DNA of 25,884 nucleotides from Gnetum montanum (Eukaryota > Streptophyta > Gnetopsida > Gnetales > Gnetaceae), in the NCBI GenBank assembly GCA_015680685.1, contig MNCI01004071.1:248664-274547 (forward strand), read 5' to 3'. Position 1 is the stretch's first letter; each line of letters begins with the position of its first letter. The translations under genes were made by a program, and so were the position numbers. This document shows positions 10,143 through 20,830 of the stretch, in pieces. The notes below the pieces were generated by a model, which saw nothing but the letters and a program-made list of their open reading frames with translations, ran no database searches and was not told where the DNA came from.

Positions 10143-10838
10143 TGATGCTATTTATATAGGTTAGTTATATCATACATGATCATTGTAAAAATATTAATGA
10201 CATATCTTTCAAAAGATGCTAAATTGTACATATCATAAACCAAAAACAATGTATCTTTCATAAGGAAATGATAATGCACTATATAACAAAAACATTCATT
10301 GAAGGACTAATGAGATATATGGAGAAGAAAATTGGAGTGACCAACCTTATGTAGGAGTTTCTTATGTTCATGACCACCTTGATGACACTCAAAGACTACA
10401 TTCACCTAAGGTAGACAACCTTGGAGGAGATGAAGTAAGTCCTGGACTAGGGAAGGCCCAAGAACTAGGACATCCTCGAAATTTAAAAAGGATAAATTAA
10501 GGAATCCTAGGGAACATCATAGAAGCCATGGTAATCCTTCCAATTCCTCATCTTCCTCTCCTCCTTGAACATCTAGCTCTAAGAAAGATGAACATAGGCA
10601 TGGGAATAAAGGTTAACTAAAGGGTCAGAATAGAAAAAAAAAATTGAGCCTACAGGAATACTCATGGTCATCAACATGAACATAGGCAAAATCATCACCA
10701 TCAACTAAATAGGAATTTCCCTCACAACCTATTTGATGAAGATGAACCCTTATTGGCCACTACGACCTGATGTAGATCACAAAGGTAGTTAAGATATCCT
10801 ACACGCATTGTAAAGAGAGTCACCTACCTAGGCTTAAT
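10143..10838 (+). other. Leader and degraded 5' gag region of A
   Basis: No long frame is present. From about 10540 to 10800 the frames give basic, Ser- and His-rich stretches (KKDEHRHGNKG) that may be a lost N-terminal part of Gag. The sequence is otherwise unremarkable. Confidence 0.35.
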
Positions 10839-12420
10839 ATGAATAATATTCCCAAATTTGTAGGAGGCTATGATTCATATCCACAACATCATTTACAAGC
10901 CTTCCATGATGCCTATGCTTTCTACAACATTGAAAGTGGGTGGCAAAATCTTAAGCTCTTTCCTAGGATACTAATTAATAGAGCCAAAGTGTGGTATAGA
11001 TCGTTGAAACCAAATTCAATCTGACAATGGTCCACAATGCTGGAACTCTTTAATGAAAAATACCAAACCTATGCAAGGGTGTCCAACCTAAGGAGACAAA
11101 TCCAAGGATGGAGACAAGAACAACATGAACCCTTGGACATGGTCTTAGAAATATATTATTCCCTACTGAGTAATTGCCTAGATGGGCTTCATAGATGGGC
11201 TTTTCCACATCATAGATGGGCTTCATAATGAAACAAGAGAGATCCTTGGGATGTATGCCCCAAGTCAATTACATGAGCTACGAACTCATCAGATATGAGA
11301 ACTAATCGAACGTGTGGCAAGAGAAGAATGAGAGATATGAAAATGGGAGAACATCAAGAAATATTAGTGGGACTCAACTCTTAAATAGAAGGAGGTCCAT
11401 ATCTATGGTAAGGAGAAAGATACCACTCTCAATAAGATGGTCCCACAATGAACCTTGCTGATTCATAAGTCTATAGATGAACTTAAAGCAAAGTTTATAG
11501 GATGTCAGAATGGAAATATGAAAATGTTACAACTCTCATTGAGATGGTCAAGGAGAAGATCATGCAACACAAACTAGGTGTTCACAATAAACAAAGGATA
11601 CTAAACCAAGAAAAAACTAGGAACGCTTTTCAACAAATAAGAAAAATGGCTAAAGAAAGTGAGGCTATAGACTCAACCATAAACAAAGATAATGGATGTG
11701 ACATCTACATATATGACCATTCAAAGGATCATTGCCTAGTCTTGTTGCATCTACATGAGTATTGGGCAAGTGCCTTTAATCCGAAGTTTGTACAAAGGCA
11801 CATGCCTAGGACATTTTCTTTTCTACAAGGTAACTATAAATAGTTTCACAACTAATTATACTATCCTAGGGGGACTTATTACTAGCCTCAACACTGTCAT
11901 CAACAATAGTCATGGGGGAGGTCACCACCAAACCAACCTTGTCCTTCCTACCAACCAAACCCGCATGGATATTATGTTGAACACCCTATTTCTCCAACTA
12001 GTTCTATGTCCTCTACTTTAAATCATCACTATTTCTCTCTAGAGTACTATCAACCCATGACATCCCCTAAAGGATCACCACCTCATGCCTCTTACCATCC
12101 ATCCTACCCTCGATATTCCCATACTTCACCTCATTACATGTCATTTCCAATGACACAAAAAGGTTTGACACCACAATATCAACAAATGAATGTCACTTGT
12201 GCTACAAATGTGCATAGACATGTTGATACTGATGGGTCCCCACTGCAAACTCAAAAATATCCCTTCTTTAGAAAAGTTCACAGTTGGAAGCAAAGTACTC
12301 ATGGACCAACCACATCAACTAAACCAACACAATGTTAATCTGGTGCAATGCCTTCCTTTTTACCACCACTGTCCTCTAATCCTACACAAGGGTCACCATC
12401 CATTATTACTTCAATTCCAA
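10839..12420 (+). pseudogene. gag: Decayed gag of element A
   Basis: The capsid-type domain spans about 10839-11300: IPKFVGG, HHLQAFHDAY, LKLFPRILINRAKVWYRSL, then a TGA where a Trp is usual, then LFNEKYQTYARVSNLRRQI and QEQHEPLD, matching the classical plant retrotransposon Gag pattern. A frameshift near 11200 continues as DGLHNETREILGMY. A charged region follows (11500-11690). A zinc-knuckle relic (11697-11735) has pattern C-x2-Y-x3-H-x4-C, one Cys lost. A Pro/Tyr/His-rich C-terminal region (12006-12338) is in another frame. No protease frame follows, unlike B. Confidence 0.7.
11697..11735 (+). other. Zinc-knuckle relic in Gag A
   Basis: Codons read C-D-I-Y-I-Y-D-H-S-K-D-H-C. Plant Ty3/gypsy Gags often have C-x2-C-x3-H-x4-C, which binds RNA through zinc. 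The second Cys is Tyr here, explainable by one G-to-A change. Confidence 0.5.
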
Positions 12421-13087
12421 ACTTGAGTAATGAATCTACAAGAGTGGGGAGACAAACAAATCCATGCATACCACATCATGATCAAGGGTGAAATCATGGG
12501 CTATAGATTCGTAATGTTAACACACCTCATACCCTAATCCACCATACATTTAACAATCAAGTGTGTAACCAACAATTTGTCTACCTAGCCACTGCAACAC
12601 CAACAAACACCTAGTGGCTTGAAAATGAATGGTTACGAATGTTTTATACATGCATGAATCCTATCTATCTAGTTATTAATCCTTGTCATGGCCAAATGTT
12701 TAGTCATCGGGTTACCTCCCATTCTAGTCTTCAGGATTCATATGTGTTTTTCATCTTTTTGTTTTATAATTTTTTGTCATTTTCTTATTTCTTGATACAG
12801 TTTTTCCTATTCCTTCTAACTTTTTCTATTTATTGTTTTCATTTTCCTTGTCATGTAATTTTTCTTCTAAATAAAACAATCATGTAGCCCATTGAGATGA
12901 GGTTTTCTCTATGTTGTCAAGTCATAAGGGACTAATTATTTAGGCAATGAGACCATGTTATCCATCCACTCATTCCATTAATAAGAGGTTGTTATCCTAG
13001 TCATAATGGTATTCTTTTCATCATCCAACCTAAAAATAAATTCATAATCATTGTGTCCAGGTAGAAGAGTGTAGAACCAAGGGGGAA
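12421..13087 (+). other. Noncoding interval ending in a polypurine tract
   Basis: 12720-12880 is a T-rich low-complexity stretch and the rest has no convincing frame. The end, AACCAAGGGGGAA (13075-13087), is a good polypurine tract directly abutting the TGTA start of LTR D. Confidence 0.4.
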
Positions 13088-13710
13088 TGTAAAGGGTGTG
13101 ACACCAAGGGAATTTGTGGATTCTCTTTGGCCACTTTTGTATGTTCTATCATGTTGTTCAGGTTGTAATTATATCCTTGTAGATATAAGGAAAAATGGGA
13201 GTAAGAGTACCATAAAAAGGCACTAAATAATTTTTACATGTCCCACTAGAAAGACATGCACCCATGCTTGAAGGTTTCCAACTTCTCAAAACCTTCAAAA
13301 AAAAACATGTGTGCCATAAATAAGCTCCTCCCTTGGACAAAGTGCCAAGTGATGTTACTCTTTACAACTATGATATTCTTATAGTTGTCAACCAAAGTGA
13401 TGAAATGATGCAATGTCACTGAAATGTGGTTTGGATTTAGTTTGAATCTTGAAAATAAGGGCTCATGATTATTTAATCATTAATAACACATAAGAATTCA
13501 TTATGCCTTGGGTGAGACACCTCACATCCCAATTTCTACAGTCCTTTCTACAGTCCATCTCATCTCACTATCAGTATAATTCTAACTTGTGGTTTTGTGT
13601 ATCATAAAGTTATTATCTCTGGTGATTTTCACATTTGTGTTTTATTACACAAGTATGTGTTGCATTCAATTCCTTTAGTGCCTACAGACATTTTTAGGTG
13701 TGGTTATACA
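13088..13710 (+). mobile_element. LTR D (unpaired) inside element A
   Basis: It starts TGTAAAGG after a polypurine tract and ends TTATACA before a sequence resembling the initiator-Met primer site. TGTA and TACA are matching inverted ends. ATAAATAA (13316-13323) in the context CCATAAATAAGCTCC is a likely TATA box. No second copy is in the window and no 5-bp duplication flanks it (GGGAA versus ATGGC). It differs from the LTRs of A and B. Confidence 0.45.
13316..13323 (+). promoter_or_regulatory. TATA-like box of LTR D
   Basis: ATAAATAA followed by GCTCCTCCC, reminiscent of the TATAAATAAGAGG context in LTR F. Confidence 0.35.
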
Positions 13711-13711
13711 A

Positions 13712-13731
13712 TGGCATCATAAGCTGGAGCC
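13712..13731 (+). promoter_or_regulatory. Possible initiator-Met-type primer site after LTR D
   Basis: TGGCATCATAAGCTGGAGCC resembles the common plant primer site TGGTATCAGAGC with one substitution and a small internal change, and lies one base after the LTR-D terminal CA. Confidence 0.35.
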
Positions 13732-14039
13732 TACTTTAGGGAGAATTCACCTGTGTAATTTTTGTGACTTGTACTTGTTTGACACAACCACATCATTCTT
13801 CACCTTCCAAGTGCTAAATTGTTAAATTTCATCATTTCCCTTATCATGTAATTGATCTACTCTACAACATCAATTTCATGTCCTTTTCTTGCACCTTCTA
13901 AAGCTTTTAACGTCAACGACCCTACCTTCTTGCACTTTCGGTGCTTAAAACTAATTTCCCACTTACCCTAGAACTATGGACCTAACCTGAAACCTTCCAA
14001 CCAACCATAGAGCTTCATTTTTTATACTCAGTACCCACA
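13732..14039 (+). other. Noncoding interval after LTR D
   Basis: Pyrimidine-rich sequence with no convincing frame. It is leader-like if the preceding primer site is real. Confidence 0.35.
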
Positions 14040-14165
14040 TTAGATGCACATCCATGGACCCTAATATCAAGTACCCAATATTGGGTGGGTCGTGACATCA
14101 AATACCCAATATCAGGTACACAATATCAGGTCATAAGAAACCTATATATATGACCTCTGCGGTAC
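14040..14165 (+). promoter_or_regulatory. Candidate internal promoter of element A
   Basis: TATATATAT (14143-14151) is preceded by repeated CAATATC units and by the perfect 14-base palindrome ACCCAATATTGGGT (14073-14086). GTGACATCAAATACCCAATAT here matches GTGATGTCAAATATTTGATAT of A's LTR at most positions, and CTAATATCAA occurs in both, in the same order and at similar distances from TATA. It stands upstream of A's accessory ORF. It could instead be a fragment of an LTR from a related element. Confidence 0.45.
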
Positions 14166-14700
14166 CCAAACTTCATTCTCATCATTTGTAGCTAATGGAG
14201 TTTTTTAAATTTTCTCTTGTGACTTAGAGCTCTATGCAACCAAATACAACTTACGATATTTGACTCTCTACTGCTCTAATTCTCATACCATTTTAACCTA
14301 TTTGACCCTAGAGTGTTCAAGTTAGTCATGGAGGAGCGCTTGCATGGGAAAATTGTGCCAATTTTTCACAATTTTCTATCTCCTAGGGGATATTATAATG
14401 GTAAAAGTGTTAAAAACCTTAAGTCTTATAATGAATAATCAATTGCATTAATTCCAAAAACCTTAATTTCTCCATCCAAGGAACCATAAGCATCATTATA
14501 AGCCACACATAAGGAAAAAGGAACCAACTGTGTAAGGTCATACGAGGAGATAGACACTTTTTGGGCATTTTTTTTTTTTTTTGAAAATTTTTCTACTCTA
14601 CAATCATATGAACTAAAGAACCTAATGAAACTAAGGCCATGACTAAGGTGTACACCTATTAATGATACATAATAGCACCTTAATAACATCCAATCTTTGA
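14166..14700 (+). other. Leader-like interval before A accessory ORF
   Basis: AT-rich with no supported gene. A 15-base T run occupies 14568-14582. A 107-codon minus-strand ORF (14426-14749) has no recognisable motif and spans the T run, so I do not call it a gene. Confidence 0.3.
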
Positions 14701-17390
14701 TTGATTGTAGATAGCCCCAAAAAGAGGAACAGAAGGAGGACCTTTGCAAGAAGTAGTCAAATGCCCAAGGTGGTAGGGACCAACAAGAAGCCTAATCATT
14801 CAGCATCCATCAAGAGGTTCCTATCACTAGGTAGTCAGTCTAAGGAGAGGTCCCAGAGCCCTAAGCTCCTATGCAGGGACAGCTTCTCATGTTGTCCGTG
14901 GAATGCCTTGAAGTAATTCAAGAGAAATCCATGTTGACCATGGTTATTGTGGAGATGAACTTCAGCCTGTTCATGGAATTCACCCCTGAATCCATTCAAA
15001 CACAACTCTAGGCATCACAATTGTGGCCAATTTTTTTAGACAGTGACGAATGGTATCTTGGCGAAACATATTAATTCTAGCACAACAAAGAGAGGGGTAT
15101 CACTGTAAAAATTTGTGGAGTCAATGTTTCATTCTTGGTTAAAGCAATCACAAAAGCTTTCAATTTTCCAAATGAGGGAGCTAAGTTAGTCCATCTAACT
15201 ATAAGATCTAACCTTGACACTAGAAAGTTATGGTTGAAGTAGGCATATGACAAGGATGACAAAACATACAATGAATTAACTCTAGAAGAGAGGATGTACT
15301 TCAAGATAGGCACATATCATCTCTCTCTAACCAAAGGACTTAATAGGATTTCAACCTATGTAGCCAAGGTAAGTGCCATCCTAATGGGCAAATACATAGT
15401 CAAACTTTCCTAGTTATACTCCGCAAAGATTTAGATGTGGTTCAAGGAGAAAAAGGTAGGAAACCCAACACTTCCATTTCCTTTTCTAATTTAAAAATTG
15501 TGCAAATGCACTAGAATCCTAGGGTACACAAATGATGTTCCTAGGAAGGGTTAGAATGCTTCCTTTGCTAAACTCTTAAAACTTGTCGTACCAAGAAAAG
15601 ACCTTGATGAGGAGCAAGAACTAGAGAAGGAAGCAGAATAGGAGCCTAAACAGTGCCATGAAACACAAGCTTCATCACTACCACCATAAGATTATAGGCC
15701 AATAATGATCCACTTACAAAAAATTGCTAAAATGCTCAGCTGAGGGATCATACAAGAATTAATCCTCCTTAAAGTCCTAGATGAGGTGCATCCCATCATT
15801 TCGATCAGTCCAATAAGAGGATAGGTGTCACTGCAATCAGGAGGAGAATCCCAATGATCTAGACAAATCTCTGATAAAGTCACATCTTTCCAAGTGATGC
15901 TAAAAATGACAAAAGGTGCCATAGTAGTGGTAATGTAGCATTAGGATGTGATATGTGTAGCAGAAGTAATAACGAATCACATCAAGAAATCATTTAATGT
16001 GCCTGTTGTGACCCCAATAGATTGGACTGGGACTAGAGATGTACAAATGCTTGATGGAACTTCAATGACTCCTGTAGTACATGAGGATGTGTTAGATCAA
16101 CTACTGTAGATAAGGCAAGTGATAACCACCTTATTTGACATCCCCAGTGATGTTACTACAACACAGTTAGACCTCATAGCCACCAAAGGAAAGTTCGTCA
16201 TGGCTGAAGTTAAGGTAGAACACGTAGAAGCAAAAGTGCAACATTTGCAATAAGAGCTAGCCATCCTGAGAGTTGAGATACAGGATCCTACCCCATTTAT
16301 TACATCTAACTAGCTCAATTCATTCAGAATAGATTAGCTAAACAAGTTGATTAAAAAAATAAAGCTACTAAGTAAGAAAAGAAGAAGGTGGTTTAGAATG
16401 CTTCTACTACTAATGCACAATACCACGCTTACAAGAAGGCATTGACCACCATGTAGGAAGACAATAAACAACTCACTGTGGAGAACTCAAGGTTGGCCAC
16501 CATTGAAAAATAAAAGAATGTTCTAGAAGAAAGTGTCCATTAGTTGAGGGAACAACTAATCAGGGTCAACCAGGATATCAATAGATTGACCAGGGAAAAT
16601 AGAACCTTCTCAATGGAAAAGGTCTGCACCATTTGATAGAAGTCTACATTGAAATAAGTGCATGGTAGAACGAGGCTAAGAAACATGAGAAGTTAAAAGA
16701 ACACTTCCAGGACCAGGTAGGCATGTACAAGCAAATAAATGAAAAAGAAATCCAAATGGCCAAGGCCCATCTCAAGTCCATGTCAACACAAAATCTTGAT
16801 TGGCAGCCAATCCTGGATAGTTATGCACTAGTCCATTAGGTAGAAGTAAAGAATAAAGACCTACAAATTAAGGATTTGAAGGAATACATGGCATTGGCTA
16901 ACCTAAAATATGTCAACCTTGCCATGTTAATAGTAGGTCAACCTAGAAGTGAGCTAGAGAAATAGGTAGAGATCACTTGGGCATTATATGAGAAAGAGTT
17001 TGCAAATAGAAAAGCCACTAGATAAAAACTTCATGTTGCAAACTCAGAACTTAATGTGGTTAAAGCTTGCTACCATGGATAGAAGGATGTCACTTTAGAC
17101 TTGGCCAAGAGATTCATAGATTATCATGAGTTCAAAGAAAAGGCCAAGGCATTTGAAGATGATCAATGATAGTTTGCAGCCTTGGACATGAAGGCCAACA
17201 AACTATTTCCACAACTACCCTAGCCTTGGGGTGTATTGGTGCCAACACACCTCGATTCAATAGCCTAGACAATACATGATCCAAGAATAGAAGAAGAAAA
17301 GTTACAGGTACTCCTCAACCATTACAAATTTTAGAAGCCTAGCAATAAAGGAAAGCAACCGATGGAGGAGCCACCACCTTTAGGAACTAC
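14701..17390 (+). pseudogene. Accessory coiled-coil ORF of element A, decayed
   Basis: A basic N-terminal stretch (14718-14890, KKRNRRRTFARSS, SKERSQSPK) is followed by a globular segment near 15060-15420 (GVNVSFLVKAITKAFNFPNE, KIGTYHLSLTKGLNR, AKVSAILMGKY). A long charged helical region from about 16120 to 17350 has typical coiled-coil stretches (EVKVEHVEAKVQHL, LREQLIRVNQDINRL, DLAKRFIDYHEFKEKAK). Stops are frequent and mostly TAG/TAA where Gln would fit. The layout mirrors element B's 3' ORF. The globular part vaguely recalls domains found in many plant transposon-associated ORFs, but I cannot name a family with certainty. Its position just upstream of the 3' LTR is where some gypsy elements carry an extra or env-like ORF. 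No membrane segment is apparent. Confidence 0.5.
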
Positions 17391-17585
17391 ATGAGCTTTC
17401 CTAATTTTTTGTCTTATAATATTGTGTCCAAATTTTTTATAATACACCACTACAACATGTAAGAGTCCAATTTTTTTTTTGATTATTTGAGTTAGTAACT
17501 AATTCCATAGCTTCCCAACATTTTGTAAAGAACTTGTTCCTCATTGTTTAACTCAAGGATGAGCTTTCATTTAATCATGGGAGTA
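17391..17585 (+). other. 3' untranslated region and polypurine-like tract of A
   Basis: AT-rich sequence ends with CATGGGAGTA immediately before TGATGAG of the right LTR. The short purine run GGGAG is the probable plus-strand primer. B's equivalent is CATGGAGTAA. Confidence 0.45.
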
Positions 17586-17610
17586 TGATGAGTGATGATT
17601 TTTTCTATTC

Positions 17611-17692
17611 CAATATCAAATATCTAATATGGGAGCCTTGATATCGAATACCAGATATTGAAGCCCAAGAAGCAATGTCAAATATTTGAGAT
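17611..17692 (+). promoter_or_regulatory. AATATC/GATATC motif cluster in right LTR A
   Basis: CAATATCAAATATCTAATAT, TGATATCGAATA and AGATATTGAAG, then the palindrome TCAAATATTTGA (17678-17689) 23 bases before TATA, as in the left LTR. Confidence 0.5.
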
Positions 17693-17711
17693 CATCTCCT
17701 TTGTTTCAGCC

Positions 17712-17719
17712 TATAAATA
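17712..17719 (+). promoter_or_regulatory. TATA box of right LTR A
   Basis: TATAAATA, same context as 9369-9376. Confidence 0.65.
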
Positions 17720-18443
17720 CAATACTTGGGTGCATGGTTAAGGGAGAATTTTTTGTTAGTTTTGGATAGTTTTTCTTAGATTTATAAATTCAAGTTCTAT
17801 TATTCCCAATGCATGCCCACAATGTGATGTTTGTGATTGTATGGCATTCTTATTTTAGTGTGACATACTTGGACATGTTACATGATCAGAAATAAAGATC
17901 TAGATTACCTCCATCATTGTAGTGTTTACTTATATGATTGTTGATTTAATTGTTTAATTATTTACTATTTTCTTTAGTTAATGTTTTGATTTATTGCTAT
18001 TTACTATTTCCATTAATCACAAGCGCTTAAGTGTAATTACATGGTAACCTAGCAATGTACTATTTGGCAAGCCTAGTGATGTATGCTTGGCAATCCCGGT
18101 AGTGGTTATATGAAGTCCAAGGCATGTATAGATGATTGGGGATGGATACTCATTACACAGAGGCTAGTTTAGATCTTATTTTCCATTGTACGTTATCTTA
18201 ATTAATTAATCTCTTTATCATCATTAGGAGTAGCATAGGGTTAAACGACATCATGATATGCCTCACTTTGGACTAAACCATACATGACAAAGCTACCACT
18301 AGTCCATGTGGGAAGATAGCAAACTGTGATCAAAGCATAACAATTTAGATGCACAACTAGTCCCATCCATAGAATTTGACCAAATCATGCATGACCACTT
18401 GTGATTTGTATTGTTGGGCATAGCGATACCTCACTGCTCATCA

Positions 18444-18448
18444 CTGAA
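18444..18448 (+). repeat. Target-site duplication of element A (right copy)
   Basis: CTGAA, identical to 9252-9256. Beyond it the host reading frame of B's accessory ORF resumes. Confidence 0.88.
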
Positions 18449-20830
18449 CAAGTGCTAAAGAAGTCAACAAAAGAGAAAGATGAGGATGAAAATGACATCT
18501 AAAAAGGTGTGGATGTGCATGGTGTCTGGCAGTAATCCATCCATGTAGAGAAAATTTATCAATTCTTCGAGCTTGATCCTCCTAAGCTTAAGAAGTCACT
18601 ACAAAGGACAAGCTTCTATAAATAGGTCATTTAGTCTTTTACATAATACTAATATGAGGTAGAGATATTCTACCAAAACTTTGTTACTAATTATGGCATG
18701 TCTTTCATTAGTGGAGCTATTGTGCCTATTTTCGCATGGGCAATCTCAAGGGCTATAGGACTCTCAAATGAACCAACAAATAATTGGTGGCCATGGACCC
18801 AAAATACTGAGCTCAAGCTCAATTTAAAGATCCTATTCAAGGCCTTTAATGTGGAAAAAGTAAAGGTGAATATGTCCAAAATTTCCATGATTCATAATGC
18901 CATGTATAAAATTATCACCTGTAACATTTTACCCACCAAGCAATCATTGGGTATCTCTACTTGGAAGACAGATTCTAATCATGATGAGGAGGAAGTGTGT
19001 CATCAATATCTCCTATTTTCTCTACAAGGCCTTGATCCAAAAAAATTAAAGATATGACGAGGGATAAGAGGAAGGTCTATGCCTTTCCAAGGATAATCCA
19101 AAAACTCTATGAATTGGTAGGTATAGTCAACCATGTGGGAAATCATCTTACAACAGTAGGAATGGAGGGCTAGAAAAACATAATTATGGTTGCTCCAAGA
19201 TGAAGTTTAGAGGTCATTGGAGTAGTACCCAATTTGAAGGATGAGATGCCTTCTACATAGGTATCTCGTAACTAACCTTCAAACCAACTCTTTCAACACC
19301 AAACAAGAGTACCAACCTCACCTCAAGAATCTCAATGAACATAGGTGCAATGACCAAGTGGATCCATTTCTTGACCTCCTAGTTTTAGCATTAGACAAAG
19401 CTAAGAACCTTTTCTTAATGAGAGTTTTCAACTAGTAATGCAAATTGAAGATGAAAATTAAGCTACCATAATTCATGTTAAAGGTTTGCAAGAACTTTTC
19501 AGTAGTTTCTTATAGATCATGAAAGCCATTGTAGGTGGTGAGGCAATAAAAGAGGATCTCTTCCAATTTCCTTCTCCTTTACTAGATGATTCACCCATGG
19601 ATCATTTTAATACCCATGCTCAGTCTCAAACTCATGTACCTTCATGAAGTATTTTCTTATTACAATGATCAACATGCAGCATGCAACTAAATTCCTCTAT
19701 GTACCCATTCATTAACCTAGTGCTAGTCACTAGGTAGAAGAGAAGTGGAGAATTTATCCTAGCATCAATTCGCTATTAAGAAATACTGATAGTACCATGG
19801 AGATTGAGCTCATCAAGTTACAGGCCAAATTGGAGATCACTAATGTTGATAAAACGTTTTATCTATAAAAGTTGAAGAGAAGTTAGGTTGAGAAATGATA
19901 GTTGCATAAATAATTAGAACATATCACACCATTGGTACTAGCACTTATAGGTTGAACTATTCTAGGTATGCCAATTTAGTGAAGAAGTCATGTTTCTAAA
20001 AGATGACTTGAAGTGACACATCATAATGTTAAAGCATTAATCACATAACTGTGAAAGAATGAATCAGAAGAAGGAGAAATAGATGCTCTCCCTTTCCCAA
20101 CAAGTACAAAGGTTAGAGGATGAGAGTTAAATCATGATCCAATTTTGAGACAAGTACCTTCATATAAAAAAAATGCTAGAACCTATGATAGGAGTTGGTA
20201 AACAAGATTACCAAAAATCGATGAGCTCAAAAAGAGCCATCTAATTAAGTAAGCAACCTAGGATGTTAAGGTATGTAGAATACAAAAACTTGTAGGTTTA
20301 TTGAATAAATATGTAATTAGAGAGATTCATAAGATGGAGAATTTTAACATATTACATACCAAATTCTAACAAATGATCACAAGTAAACTAATATTACAGG
20401 AAAAAATGGACCTATTGAAAACATGTACATCCTCTACCATGAAGTAGTTGTCACTATCCTTGAGAGGAGATTCAAGGAACCTAAATAATATGTATAGGCA
20501 AAATAGAAGATATATCTTTATGTGGTTCAAATTTTTACAGGTTGACTGTGCATAGAGCTATAAGAAAAAGATCATCGAGTGGTGGCTAAGTTAGGCCTAG
20601 CCTAGTATGATCTATTATAGGTGAAAATAAGTCATAAGAAATTTCAACTTGATGCTAAGAAATGATAGTAAGAACTTCTATGAAAGTAGGGATTCAGGCA
20701 TAAGCAAAACTGGTAGCTTTGAGTAAGGGTGATGGACCTAAAAGTCAAACTTCATAGATTTCATATGTTTGCATCTAGCTCCTCAAGCTTCTTCCCATAC
20801 CAAGCAAGTACATCAAGAGACTTATTTTCT
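18449..20830 (+). pseudogene. Accessory coiled-coil ORF of element B, 3' part
   Basis: Continues in the same frame the stretch that ends at 9256. An acidic/basic linker (STKEKDEDEND) leads to a globular segment (about 18540-19057) with EVEIFYQNF, SGAIVPIFAWAISRAIGLSN and NILPTKQSLG, comparable in order to GVNVSFLVKAITKAFNFPNE of element A. After a frameshift near 19060, further frames include 19241-19435, and a charged helical region from about 19790 to 20500 (IELIKLQAKLEI). Many stops are present. It ends about 180 bases before the right LTR. Function unknown. Confidence 0.5.

Larger units (their letters stand above)
9257..18443 (+). mobile_element. LTR retrotransposon A (nested, complete ends, Athila/Tat-like, no pol seen)
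   Basis: Direct repeats 9257-10123 and 17586-18443 both start TGATGAGT and end ATCA. The five bases before the element (9252-9256) and after it (18444-18448) are both CTGAA, a perfect target duplication. A tRNA-Asp-type primer site follows the left LTR. The interior (7.46 kb) has a gag remnant, a foreign LTR D, a second promoter-like block and a coiled-coil accessory ORF. No protease, reverse transcriptase or integrase was recognised, so it was probably non-autonomous. About 20 differences in 200 bases between LTRs downstream of the TATA box, counted by eye and mostly transitions, indicate an old but younger insertion than B. Confidence 0.88.
17586..18443 (+). repeat. Right LTR of element A
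   Basis: Partner of 9257-10123, 858 bp, ending CTCATCA before the target duplication. Its U3 has one extra CAATATCAAATATCT-type unit relative to the left LTR and it lacks about 23 bases near 18010. Confidence 0.9.

Noticed and set aside
12639-12887. 82-codon ORF with a hydrophobic Phe/Leu-rich stretch
   Set aside because: It translates a T-rich low-complexity run after gag. I considered an env-like membrane protein, but no signal, cysteine pattern or conserved neighbour supports it.
14426-14749. 107-codon minus-strand ORF
   Set aside because: Spans a 15-base T run and lies opposite the start of the accessory ORF. No recognisable motif.
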